Shown here: in pieces, positions 9,755 to 20,364 of the stretch
Numbering within the stretch: position 1 is the stretch's first letter
Layout of the letters: each line of letters opens with the position of its first letter
NCBI GenBank assembly: GCA_030762895.1
Contig: CM061062.1
Coordinates: 134,833,104 to 134,897,103, forward strand
Direction: 5' to 3'
DNA length: 64,000 bases
Origin: Sophora flavescens
Taxonomy: Eukaryota; Streptophyta; Magnoliopsida; Fabales; Fabaceae
Program-made: the position numbers and the translations under genes
The notes under the pieces: generated by a model
The model's input: only the letters and a program-made list of their open reading frames with translations
Database searches by the model: none
What the model was told of the DNA's origin: nothing

Positions 9755-11231
9755 AGAAATGCAAGAGGAAATGGAAGCCATTTATAGAAACAAAACATGG
9801 GAACTTGTTGAACTTCCAAAGGGTCGGAAAGCCATCGGGAACAAATGGGTCTATAAGATCAAACGAGATGGTAATGCTCAAGTGGAAAGGTATCGTGCAA
9901 GACCGGTGGTCAAAGGATATGCTCAGAAAGAAGGTATAGACTTCAAAGAGATATTTTCTCCAGTTGTCAGACTTACTACAATCGGAGTAGTGTTGGACTA
10001 CGTGTGCTGTAATTGATTTACATCTTGAACAGTTGGATGTAAAGATTATTTTTCTTCATGGAGAACTTGAAAAAGAAGTTTATATGCTCCAATCAGAAGG
10101 CTTTAAAGAACAAGGAAAATAAAACTTGGTTTGTAGGTTGACCAAATCCCTGTACGGTCTAAAGTAGGTGCCCAAATGTTGGTACAAGATATTTGATTCC
10201 TTTATTATCAGCCTTGAATACAACAGGCTGAGTTCAGACCATTGTATGTACTACAAAAAGTTTGGTAATAATGATTTCGTCATTTTTCTATTTTATGTGG
10301 GTGACTTGTTGGTGGTAGGCCCTAACAAAGACCGGGTCCAAGAATTGAAGCCACAGTTGGCTAGGGAGTTTGATATGAAGGAATTAGGACCCGCAAACAA
10401 GATTTCAAGGATGAAAATTCAGCGAGACAAACAAGATAGGAAGATTTGGATTTCCTAAAAGAATTATTTAAGGAAGGTCTTGCGGTGCTTCAACATGCAA
10501 GATAGTATGCCAATTTCTACCCCACTTCTTGTCAGTTATAAATTATCCTCAAGTATGGGCCCTAGCAGTGAAGCGGATAGGATGGAAATGTCTCGAGTAT
10601 CGTACGCATCAGCGGCGGGAAGCCTTATGTATACCATGATATGTACAAGGCCAGACATTGCTCAAGTAATGGGAGCGGTTAGTCAATTTATGACAGATCC
10701 TGGTAGGGAGCATTGGAATACTGTTAATTAACAGGATACTAAGATACATCAAAGGAACCTCGGGTGTTGCATTGTGTTTTGGAGGATCAGATTTTATCAT
10801 CAAGCGTTGATTCATATTTTGCAGGCGATCTTGACAAAAGAAAGTCTACTACTAGCTATGAGTTCACACTTGCAGGAGGAACAATAAGTTGGTTATCCAA
10901 ATTACAGACTGTAGTAGCTTTGTATACTACAGAAGCTGAATATATGGCAGCTACCCAAGCATGCAAGGAAACTATTTGGATACAAAGGTTAATGGAAGAA
11001 CTCAGGCACAAGAAGCATCAAATTAACGTGTATTGTGACAGTCAGAGTGCCTTGCATATTGTCAGGAATCCAGCCTTTCATTCCAGAACAAAGCACATAG
11101 GTGTTCAATATCACTTTGTTCGAGAAGTAGTAGAGGAAGGGAGTGTGGATATGCTGAAGATTCACACCAAAGACAACCTAGAAGATGTTATGACAAAGCC
11201 GATCATTGATGACAAGTTTACATGGTGCTGA
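9755..11231 (+). pseudogene. Tork-like copia reverse transcriptase and RNase H
   Basis: Reverse transcriptase begins MQEEMEAIYRNKTWELVELP and NKWVYKIKRDGN, with RYRARPVVKGYAQKEGIDF shortly after. A frameshifted, stop-rich stretch (10017-10250) follows. The catalytic box reads FYVGDLLVVG, i.e. the first Asp of the YVDD motif is now Gly. YASAAGSLMYTMICTRPDI marks the reverse transcriptase/connection end. RNase H (10800-11231) shows SYFAGDLDKRKST, TEAEYMA, CDSQSA and SRTKHI, the usual acidic and His residues, and is fairly intact. Ends at TGA 11229-11231. Confidence 0.9.
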
Positions 11232-11308
11232 TCCTCCTATGGCCTATTGGAGATGTAAGTTGCAAGGAATTGACAAGGTAGAGAGATTTTGAAAGCTCAT
11301 CCAAAGTG

Positions 11309-11324
11309 ACTTTAAGTGGGAGAT
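11309..11324 (+). promoter_or_regulatory. Polypurine tract before the 3' LTR
   Basis: AAGTGGGAGATT immediately precedes the 3' LTR, the usual plus-strand primer of copia elements. Confidence 0.6.
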
Positions 11325-12050
11325 TGTGAACGGTAAAGCCACTTTTGGCTTTGGTAAAAAGTCAAAATATTGGTTGGTAGTTGGATGGTAAATTGAATGA
11401 CGGTAGTTGGAAGATACACTACAAAAAAAGTCATTTTAGCTATCAGTCATTTAGCGATCACACTTAATCGGTCGCTAAATATGGAATTCGGTCGCTAAAT
11501 ATAAAAATTCGGTCGCTAAACTTTAGCGACCGATTTAGCAACCACTAAATAATTTAGCGACTAGACAATCTGCTACCATGTCTGGTGGTCGCTAAATCAG
11601 TCGCTAAATGGTTTAGTGATCGAATTTCCACATTTAGCGATCGAATTCGGTGGTCGATAAACACATCTTTTTTTGTAGTGAAAACTAAATGTAAAGCATG
11701 CAAAGGTTTTCTATAAATAGAGACCTCATTTGCACTTCCATAGCATCCCAGCCAAGAGGAAACCTAGAGTGAGTGAGAGAGAAAAATTCATAGCCAGAGA
11801 TGTGTTCTCCTATGAGGTTTCTCCTTGTGTGTATTCTCCTATATTCAAGAGAGGATATTATTGTTTTCTCCTTGTATTTAGAGAGAGGTATTGCAATCTC
11901 TTCCACTTAGTGAAAATCATTTTACTCTTGTCCCTATTGTTTTTCCCTTATTTGTTGAGAGTTTTCACGTAAACATAGTGTGTTCAGTTTCGCTTTTCTC
12001 ATCTCTTATTTTAGCTGCGTTATATTATTCCATCACTCTAGTACCCAACA
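11325..12050 (+). repeat. Tork-like copia 3' LTR with a MITE inside
   Basis: Starts TGTGAACGG and ends AGTACCCAACA. Without the 264-bp insert it is 462 bp against 461 bp for the 5' LTR. The ORFs at 11685-12076 are on LTR sequence and are not genes. Confidence 0.9.
11417..11680. mobile_element. CACTA-type MITE (264 bp)
   Basis: Ends are CACTACAAAAAAAG and, in inverse orientation, CACTACAAAAAAAG. The inside is almost entirely TTTAGCGACCGA / TCGGTCGCTAAA motifs in both directions, the same subterminal motif and terminal repeat as the 20-kb CACTA at 30970-51394. It is therefore a deletion derivative that would use that family's transposase. Flanks are ATA (left) and AAA (right), not an obvious 3-bp duplication. 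Confidence 0.9.
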
Positions 12051-12055
12051 CTATC

Positions 12056-12302
12056 AATGATAATTTGTCACTTTAAAAAATAAAATAATAATTCATTGAT
12101 ATATATGTTCATCTAAAGTCTTTATTGGTGTGTCCACTGATACAATTTTTTTTGTATGCAAGATTTTTATTCTGCTTTAAGATAGTTAAATATGTTATGC
12201 AATTATATGTAAATATGTGCGAGGTTGTTAGTAGAGAATAATCTAGAAACTAGAATGAGTAGCCTATAAATATAATTAAGCCCAAATAATAAATGACCCA
12301 AG
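12056..12302. other. Intergenic, no recognised feature
   Basis: AT-rich, no coding signal seen. Confidence 0.5.
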
Positions 12303-13620
12303 TGTTGTTTTGACTTCAAAGACTCAAGAGGGGGGGGGGGGGGTGTTGAATTGATCTTTCAAAAACTTTACTTTTCAAATCAAAGTTGTCTCTGGATCTT
12401 TTACAAAAACAGTGAAGGGCAAATCTTGAATAGAGGGTGGTGAGGAAAGAAAGATTAATTCAGAAAGATAAGTCAGTAATAAGATTCATGTTCACAGCTC
12501 ACAGCTATCAATTAAACAGTGATTGAATCAAACAGGAAGAAGTTTAGTTCAGGGTCGTACAGGTATTAGATGCAGGCCTTAATCAGTCATGAACTGAAGT
12601 TACAATAACACAACAAGCTTTAGCCAGGTAGCTTGAAAAACCTTTACACCACAGAGCACTCCTTCACCTCGAGATACCACACTCTTGTGAAATCAACGTT
12701 CTTCCTTAGGATTCCTCACCCTAATCACACAGAGAGACCCCCTCTCTCTTTACAATCGAAAAGTACAGAAAGATTGATTCCTAACTCTCAGAAGTCAGAT
12801 ACACAAGTTGAAGTTCTTATGAGAATTGAAAACACTCTTTTTCATAATGAAGCTCAAGCAAGAAGATGAATGATTTTCACAATTGATCTCTCTAATTGAT
12901 TTTGTAAACTTCTGATATTGTTAAAATTGTTCTTTTGATCCCTCTATATATAGGAAACAAGTTATAGTCGTTGGGATCAATTAAAACGGATTTGGATCTG
13001 ATAACATAATCTGTTTTCTTGATTCTGATTCTTGAACAGGGGTTGAGTACATGGCTGTATTAACCAATTTCATACTGATAGTTCTGATAGCTTCTCAAAA
13101 TCTTGAAATTGGTTAATCCATCAGTACACCCATTCAATACATCTATGTATTGAATCAAGAACCTTAAATTCATTTGTCAGTTACAGTAGCAGACATACAT
13201 CCATTGATTACATGTCTGTACCTGACAAATAATTTTATTATTTCCAAAAATCATTTTCATTAAAAAAACTTATTCCTTTTAATGCAGGTTATGAAAATTG
13301 ATTTTCTTCATGCATCTTTTTAGTTGAGCTATCTTGTGACTAAGAGATTTCTTTCTCTTACAAATCATTTAAGACTTAAATCTAAAATTCTCCTTTAAGC
13401 TTGGTCTTGATGATCCTTTGATTTTTGACTTTGCTTTTTTGATTTCTACATGCAGCTCATTGATTCCTTCAAGTTCTTCCTTGAATATTTTCCTTGAATT
13501 TGCTTAATGAACTTGTTGATCACTGCTTGATACCTGTCTTTGCAATTTGACACTAAAACACTTGCACACACATTAAATTGTATTTGTCATATATCAAAAT
13601 CTCTAAGTCATTGAGTCTTA
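12303..13620 (-). mobile_element. Lone SIRE-like copia LTR (type C)
   Basis: Minus-strand LTR of about 1.3 kb. It begins near 13620 with CAATGACTTAGAGATTTTG, matching the plus-strand fragment at 51826-52187. It ends after a CAATTCAACACCCCCCCC tract (12320-12352) followed by CTCTTGAGTCTTTGAAGTC, the 3' LTR end typical of SIRE-like elements. No internal region is found on either side, so it is probably a solo LTR. I could not find a convincing target duplication, so both ends are approximate. The ORF at 12633-12869 is not considered coding. Confidence 0.7.
12330..12343 (+). repeat. Poly-G run (14 G)
   Basis: Fourteen consecutive G on the plus strand inside the LTR's C-rich end. The length is prone to sequencing or assembly error. 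Confidence 0.8.
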
Positions 13621-13671
13621 CTCCCAGGAGAAAAATGGTTCAGTCAATTTTAGTCATTTCTTTGTAAAGTT

Positions 13672-14462
13672 TTGGGGGTCGTTTGGTGGTCAGGATATGA
13701 TAGGGATGTATATGATAAGAGAGCGGGATAGGAGTAAGATACGATATGAGCAGGATAAACTGTTATCCTATCCGATGTTTGGTGTTCACCAGATAACCAA
13801 CTGGATAGCATTATAATTTTAGTATGAATTTTAAAATTTTCGATTTTATTCTAAATGTTTTTATATTTTATTAGATTTAGTTTTTTTTTATAATTTTCAT
13901 TCTTTAAAATTATATGAAAAAGACAAAATTATCCTTGTGATAAAATTACGTATAATATTTTTAATTTTTAAAATATTATTTAACTTAAATTATTTTTTAA
14001 TATTTTAAATATTCATTTTTAGTTTTTAGTTTACATATAGTTAATAATATTAGAATAATTTTTTATATTTTTCAGTTTTTTTTTAAAATAATATAAAATA
14101 ACAAGATTTGTCTTTTGACAAAATAAAATTAGTTTTTAATATTGTTATTATTTAAAATATCTTATATTTTATTATATATTTTTTTTGTTACCATGTATGT
14201 TACAATTTTTTTATACTTTAATTATTTTATATATAAAATATTTATATTTTATTATACTTTAAATCACTGTATCATATCATGTTGGGTTCTAATCCAGTCC
14301 TCCCCTGGATAGAATTTTAACTAGATGGTCATAATATGATAAGTGACATGATTGCTTTATCCTTATTCTATTATGCTGGCTCACCAAACAGTAATTTTAG
14401 ACAGATATATGATAACTTATTATATCTTATCTCTCTTTTTTGACTACCAAATGAACTTTATA
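13672..14462. mobile_element. Candidate AT-rich MITE (Tourist/PIF-Harbinger-like)
   Basis: Left end GGGTCGTTTGGTGGTCAGGATATGATA and right end, inverted, TTCATTTGGTAGTCAAAAAAG share TC(G/A)TTTGGT(G/A)GTCA. Next to the ends, GGATATGATAGG and its inverse-like ATATGATAAC recur. The middle is very AT-rich and has no ORF. GGGTCGTTTGGT-type ends resemble PIF/Harbinger MITEs. No clean target duplication was found, so class and limits are tentative. Confidence 0.4.
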
Positions 14463-14465
14463 GTT

Positions 14466-15201
14466 GATTCTCTTTTTTAGAACTTGTAACTCTTCCCAAC
14501 AAGTGCATCCGCGCGCGAGTTTAGCCACAAAATTAAAGCATCATTGAACATTGGACCAGTTCTTATCTTTTAGAAAAAAATTGTCCGTAAATACATGCAA
14601 CGAGACCTCATATGAAATACAAGATTAACCAATTGTACAGGGACGATTGACGGTATTGGACTCCATCTTTGTTTGGATAAGATGCACTCCAATGCTTTTC
14701 TCATTCTCCTGTAAGTATATGGAAACAGGGGAAATTATTATTTCTTTTATACTACTTGTCTAAAAAAATTAGAGCATGTAAGACAAGAAAACGTAAAAAG
14801 AGAATTGAATTTTCATAAATTAATATATTTTATATTATCGCGCACGTTTAGAGGAAAATTAACTTTCTCAAGAAAATTTATGAATTATTTTAAATACAAA
14901 ATAAATTGATTGAAACGCACCTTATAGGCTTATATATCCAACCTTTTTCTTTAAATTGATACTATAAAGTTACAATTTGAATCATTTTATTTTAATTTCT
15001 AATATTAAAGACAATAAACACAATGCTTTTTCCCCAAATTAGGGACTAAGGTTTCTTACTAAAGAGTAAAGGCCATATGTTTACGGAAGTTTTCATTGAC
15101 TTGTTTAGCTTAATTAACAATAATATATATTGAAATTAAGTGAAAATGAGAAGAAATACTTAATATATTCATCTAAGCTCTGTTTTCAGATATTTACTCG
15201 T
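14466..15201. other. Downstream region of the QWRF gene
   Basis: AT-rich sequence past the stop codon of the minus-strand gene; its first few hundred bases (right side) should hold the 3' UTR. I see no coding signal or structured repeat. Confidence 0.4.
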
Positions 15202-18200
15202 TTAAATTCTAACTGAGATGAAAACTGAAAAATTATCCAAAAACGGGGTAGCATTAGCAAGGCTCACCAGTAAACTAGCAATCATTGGAACAATCGTCAG
15301 AATTTCTTGTATGTACTCTTCTTCCTGTTTTGTTGCAGTGGTTAGTTCTGTAACTTGATAAAGAATCCTCTCAACCTGCAAAAATGACAGCAATCTTACT
15401 ATTAGTCATGTTATGCATGTAAGGATATATTAATTAATTAGATGGGGTTTTATTTAATCATCACTCCTTTCCGAATGTTAATGCATGTAGAAATACTTGC
15501 TAAAAAAAAAAATTAGAAATACTAATTTTCTTGTCATATTAAGGCATTACTATTACTTGAGATTGCAATTTTCACTTACTTTAGTTTACTTTATGTTATA
15601 TTTGGCTATGGCAGTGGAACCTTTTTTCCCCCTCATTTTTCTCTATGAACTTTTTTTTGTGTGTGTTCACTATGAATTTATTTTGACATAGGATAATGGA
15701 AGCAAAATCAGTATTGGTTTATTTGTGGTACAAAACTAAGCCCAACAATATTAGAAGAAGAAAAAAAAAAACCTGTGTTTGGTATTTCGTGATCAATGAT
15801 TCCATATTGTCAATGACTTTAACGGCCGTGCTCAAGGCTTGGTAGACGGAGTCCGTGTCAGCCTGTAAAGAGAATTAAATACGAAGAAGTATTAACAATG
15901 AGCTTAAGATGAACTCAAGAAGTAGTGTTCTTTAGATAAGAAAACAATTGTATTATAGATTCTTTCTTTAATTTGTATCATTGGTTCTTGAATAAATCCA
16001 AACAGCCTATTTCCACTCCCAAACTCTCAATCGTACGAAAATGACTGACTCCCGTTTTGGTTCTTAAAATTATAAGACGATGATAAGATGATCCATCATA
16101 TTAAGAAATAGTCTAAAACATTTTTCAAATTGAAAAAATTCAATCTAGTTAGTCCAATTTGATGGCGTTTTTTAATTTGAGAGATCATAACGTAATATTT
16201 TTTTTTTTAATTTGGGGATATTTTGCTTATTTCTTAATGTGAGGGACTAATTTGTTATCATCTTACAATTTTAAGGATAAAAAATGATGATTCACTCTTC
16301 AAAAAGTCAACAAAGTATATACCTTTAGACCGTGAGATAGAGGCAGTGAAGTGGACAATGCTGACAACTTCCTTGTCAATCTGCCTATCGATTCTTGATT
16401 TCTTCTCTCCAATTTTGCCCATTCATTAAGAATGGGGAGTTGTGGATTAATAATTTGATAAAGCTTGATCAAATGTTTAATCTTTTGCTGTTCAATTTTC
16501 CTTTGTATTATGATCTTTCTTAGCACGAGGGTTCTAATCCATACGGAAAACAATTGTATCTGAAATTGTGAGATAAAAATAAAAAATAACAATGATACTC
16601 AAGTTAGGCATCAAGAAAAGAATACAGACTGCTAGGAGTTTAGACATTATTTTAACTGGTAAGGAATACACTAAATATGTTTATAAAATAAGAAGAAACT
16701 TTTTTCTTTCAATAGGGAAGAGAATAATGTGGAAATATGGTGTCATGAATGCCTAGAAGAGAAGCAAGCATGTCACCCTTCTGTGAAATGCAACACTCTT
16801 TCTATCACTTTCTTTCTAACTTACTCTATTCTATTAGTTATAATTCAAATGGACACCACTATTTTAAAAATGGATTCGACTAATTCATGTGAATCACTAC
16901 ACTTGAATTCTATAGATTCTACATGAATTTCAACCAATAATAAAATAGAATGGGTTGGAAAGAGAATGTCAGAATGTGTTGCTAGTATTTTTTTCTTTTC
17001 AAAATGATAATACCATATGAACAACATAGAAAAAAATAAAAATAAATAAATAAATAGCAAAAACATCCCTATCTCTATATATAACAAATAAATTACATGA
17101 ACTATTGAGTAGAAACTTTATTGAGTCTTGTCACCTGATCAACATCAAATGTTTATAAATCCTATTTGACACATCATATACATTTATTTTTATGAGTACT
17201 TATTTTTTGTTTCTTTGTATGCATATATTTCAAAACTATATCAGAAAAATGACTACAAGAAAAGTCTGGTAGTGTATATTGTTGCATATATGTCCTTTAT
17301 TAGTGCAAAATGGTATAGAACGTTAATTTCTTTTTTTAAACAATTAAACACTAACAAGAGGTATCTAGTATACTTTAGTATTCACTCATGACACTCGCGC
17401 TAATACGCAAATGAGGTGTAACAATGGTGTGTGCACATAGTTTTATCTGAAATGTTACAATTGAGGTCGGCAGTCAACAAAATGAACATATAGAAAAAAC
17501 ATACCGCGGCCACATTCTTGACCATAGCCATGGCAACCTCAGCTCTAGCATTAATAAATCTCCACTGCATAAGTCGGTTATGCAAAATCCTAAACCGATG
17601 GTACTCTCCTTCTTGCACCGACCACACCTTCCTTTGCTTGAAATACTTCAAGACCTTAGTGACACCACCACCAACACCACTGCGGCTTTTATTAACTTTT
17701 ATCATCGACTCCAACCCGATTGGAGAGCCAAGAGATCTTCCCGGAGACAATGCCCACGCAGAAGGCAACTTCACGACGGATAGAGATCTGTTATTATCCC
17801 CATTTCCTATACCAAATTATGTTTCATCCAATTAAAATATGATAAATATACATCATTTTTTTTTATATTAGAAAAGAAAGTATGCTAATTTTTTTTATTT
17901 ATGGGATAGAAAATGCATGAGGCATGAATTTGGGACGGAGGATTTGTATCCCTTCACAACTGATGTGACCCGCTTTGAATTAGCACCGGTACTATATATC
18001 TTTATAAGGGCTAACACCATGCAGTAAGATTCTAATTAGAACTTACCAAATCCTTCTTTACTCTTTCTCTCTTGGAACTTCGTTTGCACGCTCGAAATGG
18101 ATGTTATTGATGTCTGATTTTTGTTTTCTTCGTTGTTGTGGGCTCTTAATTTTGATGTTGATTTTGAACGATGGCCATTGATGAATCTTTCACTAGAGCT

Positions 18201-18335
18201 GAACCTCCGTGAACTTCTCTCCGGGGTGGTTATAGCGGCTGGGCTGCTACCGCTTCTGCTCCGCACAAGCCGGGGCGATGGTGGCACTACGCTGAGTTGA
18301 CTGCGTCGGGAATGAGTGCGGGTAGTTTTCTCCAT
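15202..18335 (-). CDS. QWRF motif-containing protein (augmin subunit 8 / EDE1 family), five exons
   Basis: The only intact host gene I can support. Exons on the minus strand are 18335-18047, 17806-17505, 16559-16323, 15862-15773 and 15375-15202. All four introns have GT donors and AG acceptors and the frame is kept throughout (1092 bp, 363 residues plus TAA). The N-terminus is basic and Ser/Arg-rich (SRRSQLSVVPPSPRLVRSRS). Exon 2 carries LPSAWALSPGR, typical of the DUF566/QWRF family, and the signature LMQWRFINARAE. Exons 3-5 are predicted helical with NEWAKLERRNQESI and end in VERILYQVTELTTATKQEEEYI. Family members bind microtubules, some as the augmin subunit that recruits gamma-tubulin for microtubule branching, others in cell elongation and fertility. 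The short length suggests a QWRF7-like member; that subgroup call is inference. Reverse-strand ORFs over exon 2 are shadows. Confidence 0.9.
16040..16290. repeat. Possible MITE in QWRF intron 3
   Basis: An imperfect inverted repeat: TTCTTAAAATTATAAGACGATGATAAGATG-like sequence near 16062 is mirrored by TTATCATCTTACAATTTTAAGG near 16255-16280. About 240 bp in all, with a 'TTAGTCCAATTTGATGG' / 'GGGACTAATTTGTTATC' pair inside. No target duplication identified. Confidence 0.35.
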
Positions 18336-18372
18336 CGATATGATTTTGTGTATGGTTAGAAAAGAATTAATT

Positions 18373-18376
<4 letters not shown>

Positions 18377-18411
<35 letters not shown>

Positions 18412-18433
18412 TATATATATATATATATATATA
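18377..18433. repeat. (AT)n microsatellite upstream of QWRF
   Basis: Alternating AT over 57 bp with one G interruption, about 40 bp upstream of the start codon, so in the 5' UTR or core promoter. The ORF at 18372-18575 is a translation of it. Confidence 0.95.
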
Positions 18434-18856
18434 ATGAAAGTTGAAAGCACGTTGAGTTAGTACTCCGAAGGAGGAATATCATGTTCCCACGCCATGCAGA
18501 ATGTTTGCACGTATATCGGTGTATGCACGAAGTTCGAATGGACCAGTCTCTTATTATATCAAGAGCAGAATACAATCATACAAAAGCAAATTTTCTGACA
18601 AAAACTATTGCAACTAATTTTTCAAGAGTTTTAAAATATTGTGTGTGTGTTGTGTTCTTGTATATAAAAGGAATCTTGTCCTTGTAATAAATTTTATGGC
18701 CTAGCGTAAGATCGTTTGTATTTGTTATTCTATTACAATTTTATAATGGATGACTTTCTAACGAACTGTTGTTGCGTTTTCTTTTTTCAATTACGCATCC
18801 ACTTACTCGTTTAATGGATTCTTTTTTTAAAATAACATTGTTTTAATTTTTAAATA
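18434..18856. other. Upstream region of QWRF, no recognised feature
   Basis: Probable promoter side of the minus-strand QWRF gene. No clear TATA box, CpG patch or ORF. It ends in the left copy of the MULE target duplication (TTTTAAATA, 18848-18856). Confidence 0.4.
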
Positions 18857-20355
18857 GCCTATACCCCCAATTTGGTTCCTAAGAAAAACGTTTGGGTTTG
18901 AAATAGTTCCTATCAAAAAAAAACTATCAATTTAATCCTTAAGAATGTAATTACCATGACACTTTAGTCCATCCGTGAGTTGATCACTTTAACCTCAGGT
19001 TATAACCAGCTTACGTGGCCCACGTTTTTGCTGAGTTGTCAGTTACCATTGTATTTTTGTATTCTAGCACGGAAATTATGATTAAAAAAATTAAAAATAA
19101 AAACCCAAATACCTGAGTCCCAAAATGCATGCGTTCAGGGGAGGGGAATGCAACGAAATGACGTCGTTTCGTCCTCCCACCTCCCCTATTAACCTTCTTC
19201 TTCCTCCACCTTCGATGTTTCACTGATAGAAACCCTAGGAATTCTTCTCCCTCTCCATTATCAACATTCTTCTTCTCCTTCCTCTCACCCCTTTTCTCTC
19301 TTCCCCACCCCTTCTCTCTCCTTCGGCATCCCACCCTCTCTCTCCTCCACCGTCTACACCCCGCACTCACCCATCCAAGACATTCCTCGAAATGGCAGCA
19401 GAAGAGTCGCGCAGCCCGCTGCTCCTTGCGCCGACGCAAAAATCGAGTTTCTGGCCCTTGGGTAGGCGATTTTCTTGCCAGATCTGAGGATGATTTAGGA
19501 TGCTTTTGACAGTCACGGCGTGATTCGTGATCTTTTTGGGGTGGTTTTTCTCTAGTAAATTGGTTTGATGACATCTCCATTAGGGGAGATTTGCCTTCTA
19601 AATTTGCTGGTTTATCTTGTGATTTTTGAGTTTGGAATTATAGAAATTATGATTCTGGCTATGGGTTTAGAGGTTGCCGATATTGTATCGGTGTTTCGTT
19701 GCTATGTTGGCAGGATAGTTGTGATATGATAGAGGCTTTTTGGCTGGGTTATTGTTATGTCAACTTGATATCTTTGAAGGAGGTTATGCGTACTGTCTTT
19801 GGTTGAAGTTGTTGTTCTTCCTAATTTTGTTGTCTCTGGTGAAGGGTTCCTTTGGCGTCAATGGCGAAGGCCATGTTTTTTGATGGTGACGTTCGAAGCT
19901 ATTGTGGAGGAGAAGTGATAGGCGGCGCGACGGCAAGAAATGGGCAAGGGCTCTGGTAGTAGCGGAGGGCAAGGAATGGACAAGGGCCGGTAGCAGTGGC
20001 GGTTGGGGAAGGAGGAGAGAGAAGGCAGAGTGAAAGAGAAGGTGGAGTGAACGCATGCGTTTTGGGACTTAGGAATTTGAGTTTTAATTTTTAATTTTTT
20101 TAATCATAATTTCCAAGCTGGAAATTTTAATTTTTTTAATCATAATTTCCATGCTGGAATACAAAAATACAATGGTAACTGACAACTCAACAAAAACGTG
20201 GGCCAATTAAGCTGGTAACCTAAGGTCAGAGGTGGTCAACTCACGGATGGACTAAAGTGTCCCGATATTTTTAAGGATTAAATGGATAGTTTTTTTTGGA
20301 TAGGGACTACTTCAGACCGAGTGTTTTTCTCAGGGACCAAATTGAGGGTTTAGTC
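18857..20355. mobile_element. Non-autonomous Mutator-like element, complete (probable Pack-MULE)
   Basis: A 1499-bp element with terminal inverted repeats of about 275 bp (18857-19131) and 306 bp (20050-20355). The right arm is longer because a TTTTTTTAATCATAATTTCC block is duplicated. The ends are GCCTATACCCCCAATTTGG and, inverted, GACTAAACCCTCAATTTGG. The flanks TTTTAAATA (18848-18856) and TTTTAAATA (20356-20364) are a perfect 9-bp target duplication, the Mutator hallmark. Between the arms is gene-like, GC-richer sequence instead of transposase. The 189-residue minus-strand ORF at 19011-19580 runs through the left arm and into the gene-like region and is probably spurious. Confidence 0.92.
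19200..19780 (+). pseudogene. Captured gene fragment inside the MULE (5' UTR, first exon, intron)
   Basis: After a CT-rich, 5' UTR-like leader containing GAAACCCTAGG (19230-19240) comes an ATG at 19392. It gives a short open frame MAAEESRSPLLLAPTQK... that meets a GT splice donor (TTGG/GTAGG) near 19461. The following 300 bp are T-rich and intron-like. This reads like the 5' end of an ordinary plant gene picked up by the MULE. I do not recognise the protein. A second GC-rich patch (19855-20045) might be more captured sequence. The capture is inferred; the parent gene would have to be found elsewhere in the genome. Confidence 0.5.
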
Positions 20356-20364
20356 TTTTAAATA

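Larger units (their letters stand above)
4917..12050 (+). mobile_element. Tork/Tnt1-like Ty1-copia, full length, decayed
   Basis: Both LTRs are present (4917-5377 and 11325-12050, the latter enlarged by a 264-bp MITE). The flanks CTACC (4912-4916) and CTATC (12051-12055) are a 5-bp target duplication with one change. Between them, in order, are PBS, gag with a degenerate CCHC, protease, integrase, reverse transcriptase and RNase H, all in the plus direction with many stops and frameshifts. The internal part is interrupted by a gypsy solo LTR and a TRIM. By eye the two LTRs differ at roughly a tenth of positions, so the insertion is old. The protein most resembles Pol of the Tnt1/Tork lineage; lineage is inferred from motifs only. 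Confidence 0.9.

Noticed and set aside
12303..13620. Exact target duplication for the lone copia LTR
   Set aside because: Several candidate ends were tried and none gave matching 5-bp flanks, so the ends are given as approximate.
17518..17835. Plus-strand ORF of 105 residues
   Set aside because: Antisense of QWRF exon 2, which is confirmed by the QWRF motif and splice sites.
19011..19580. 189-residue minus-strand ORF, the longest near the MULE
   Set aside because: It runs from the inverted terminal arm across the captured leader in antisense, is Arg/Lys-rich by composition and shows no domain.
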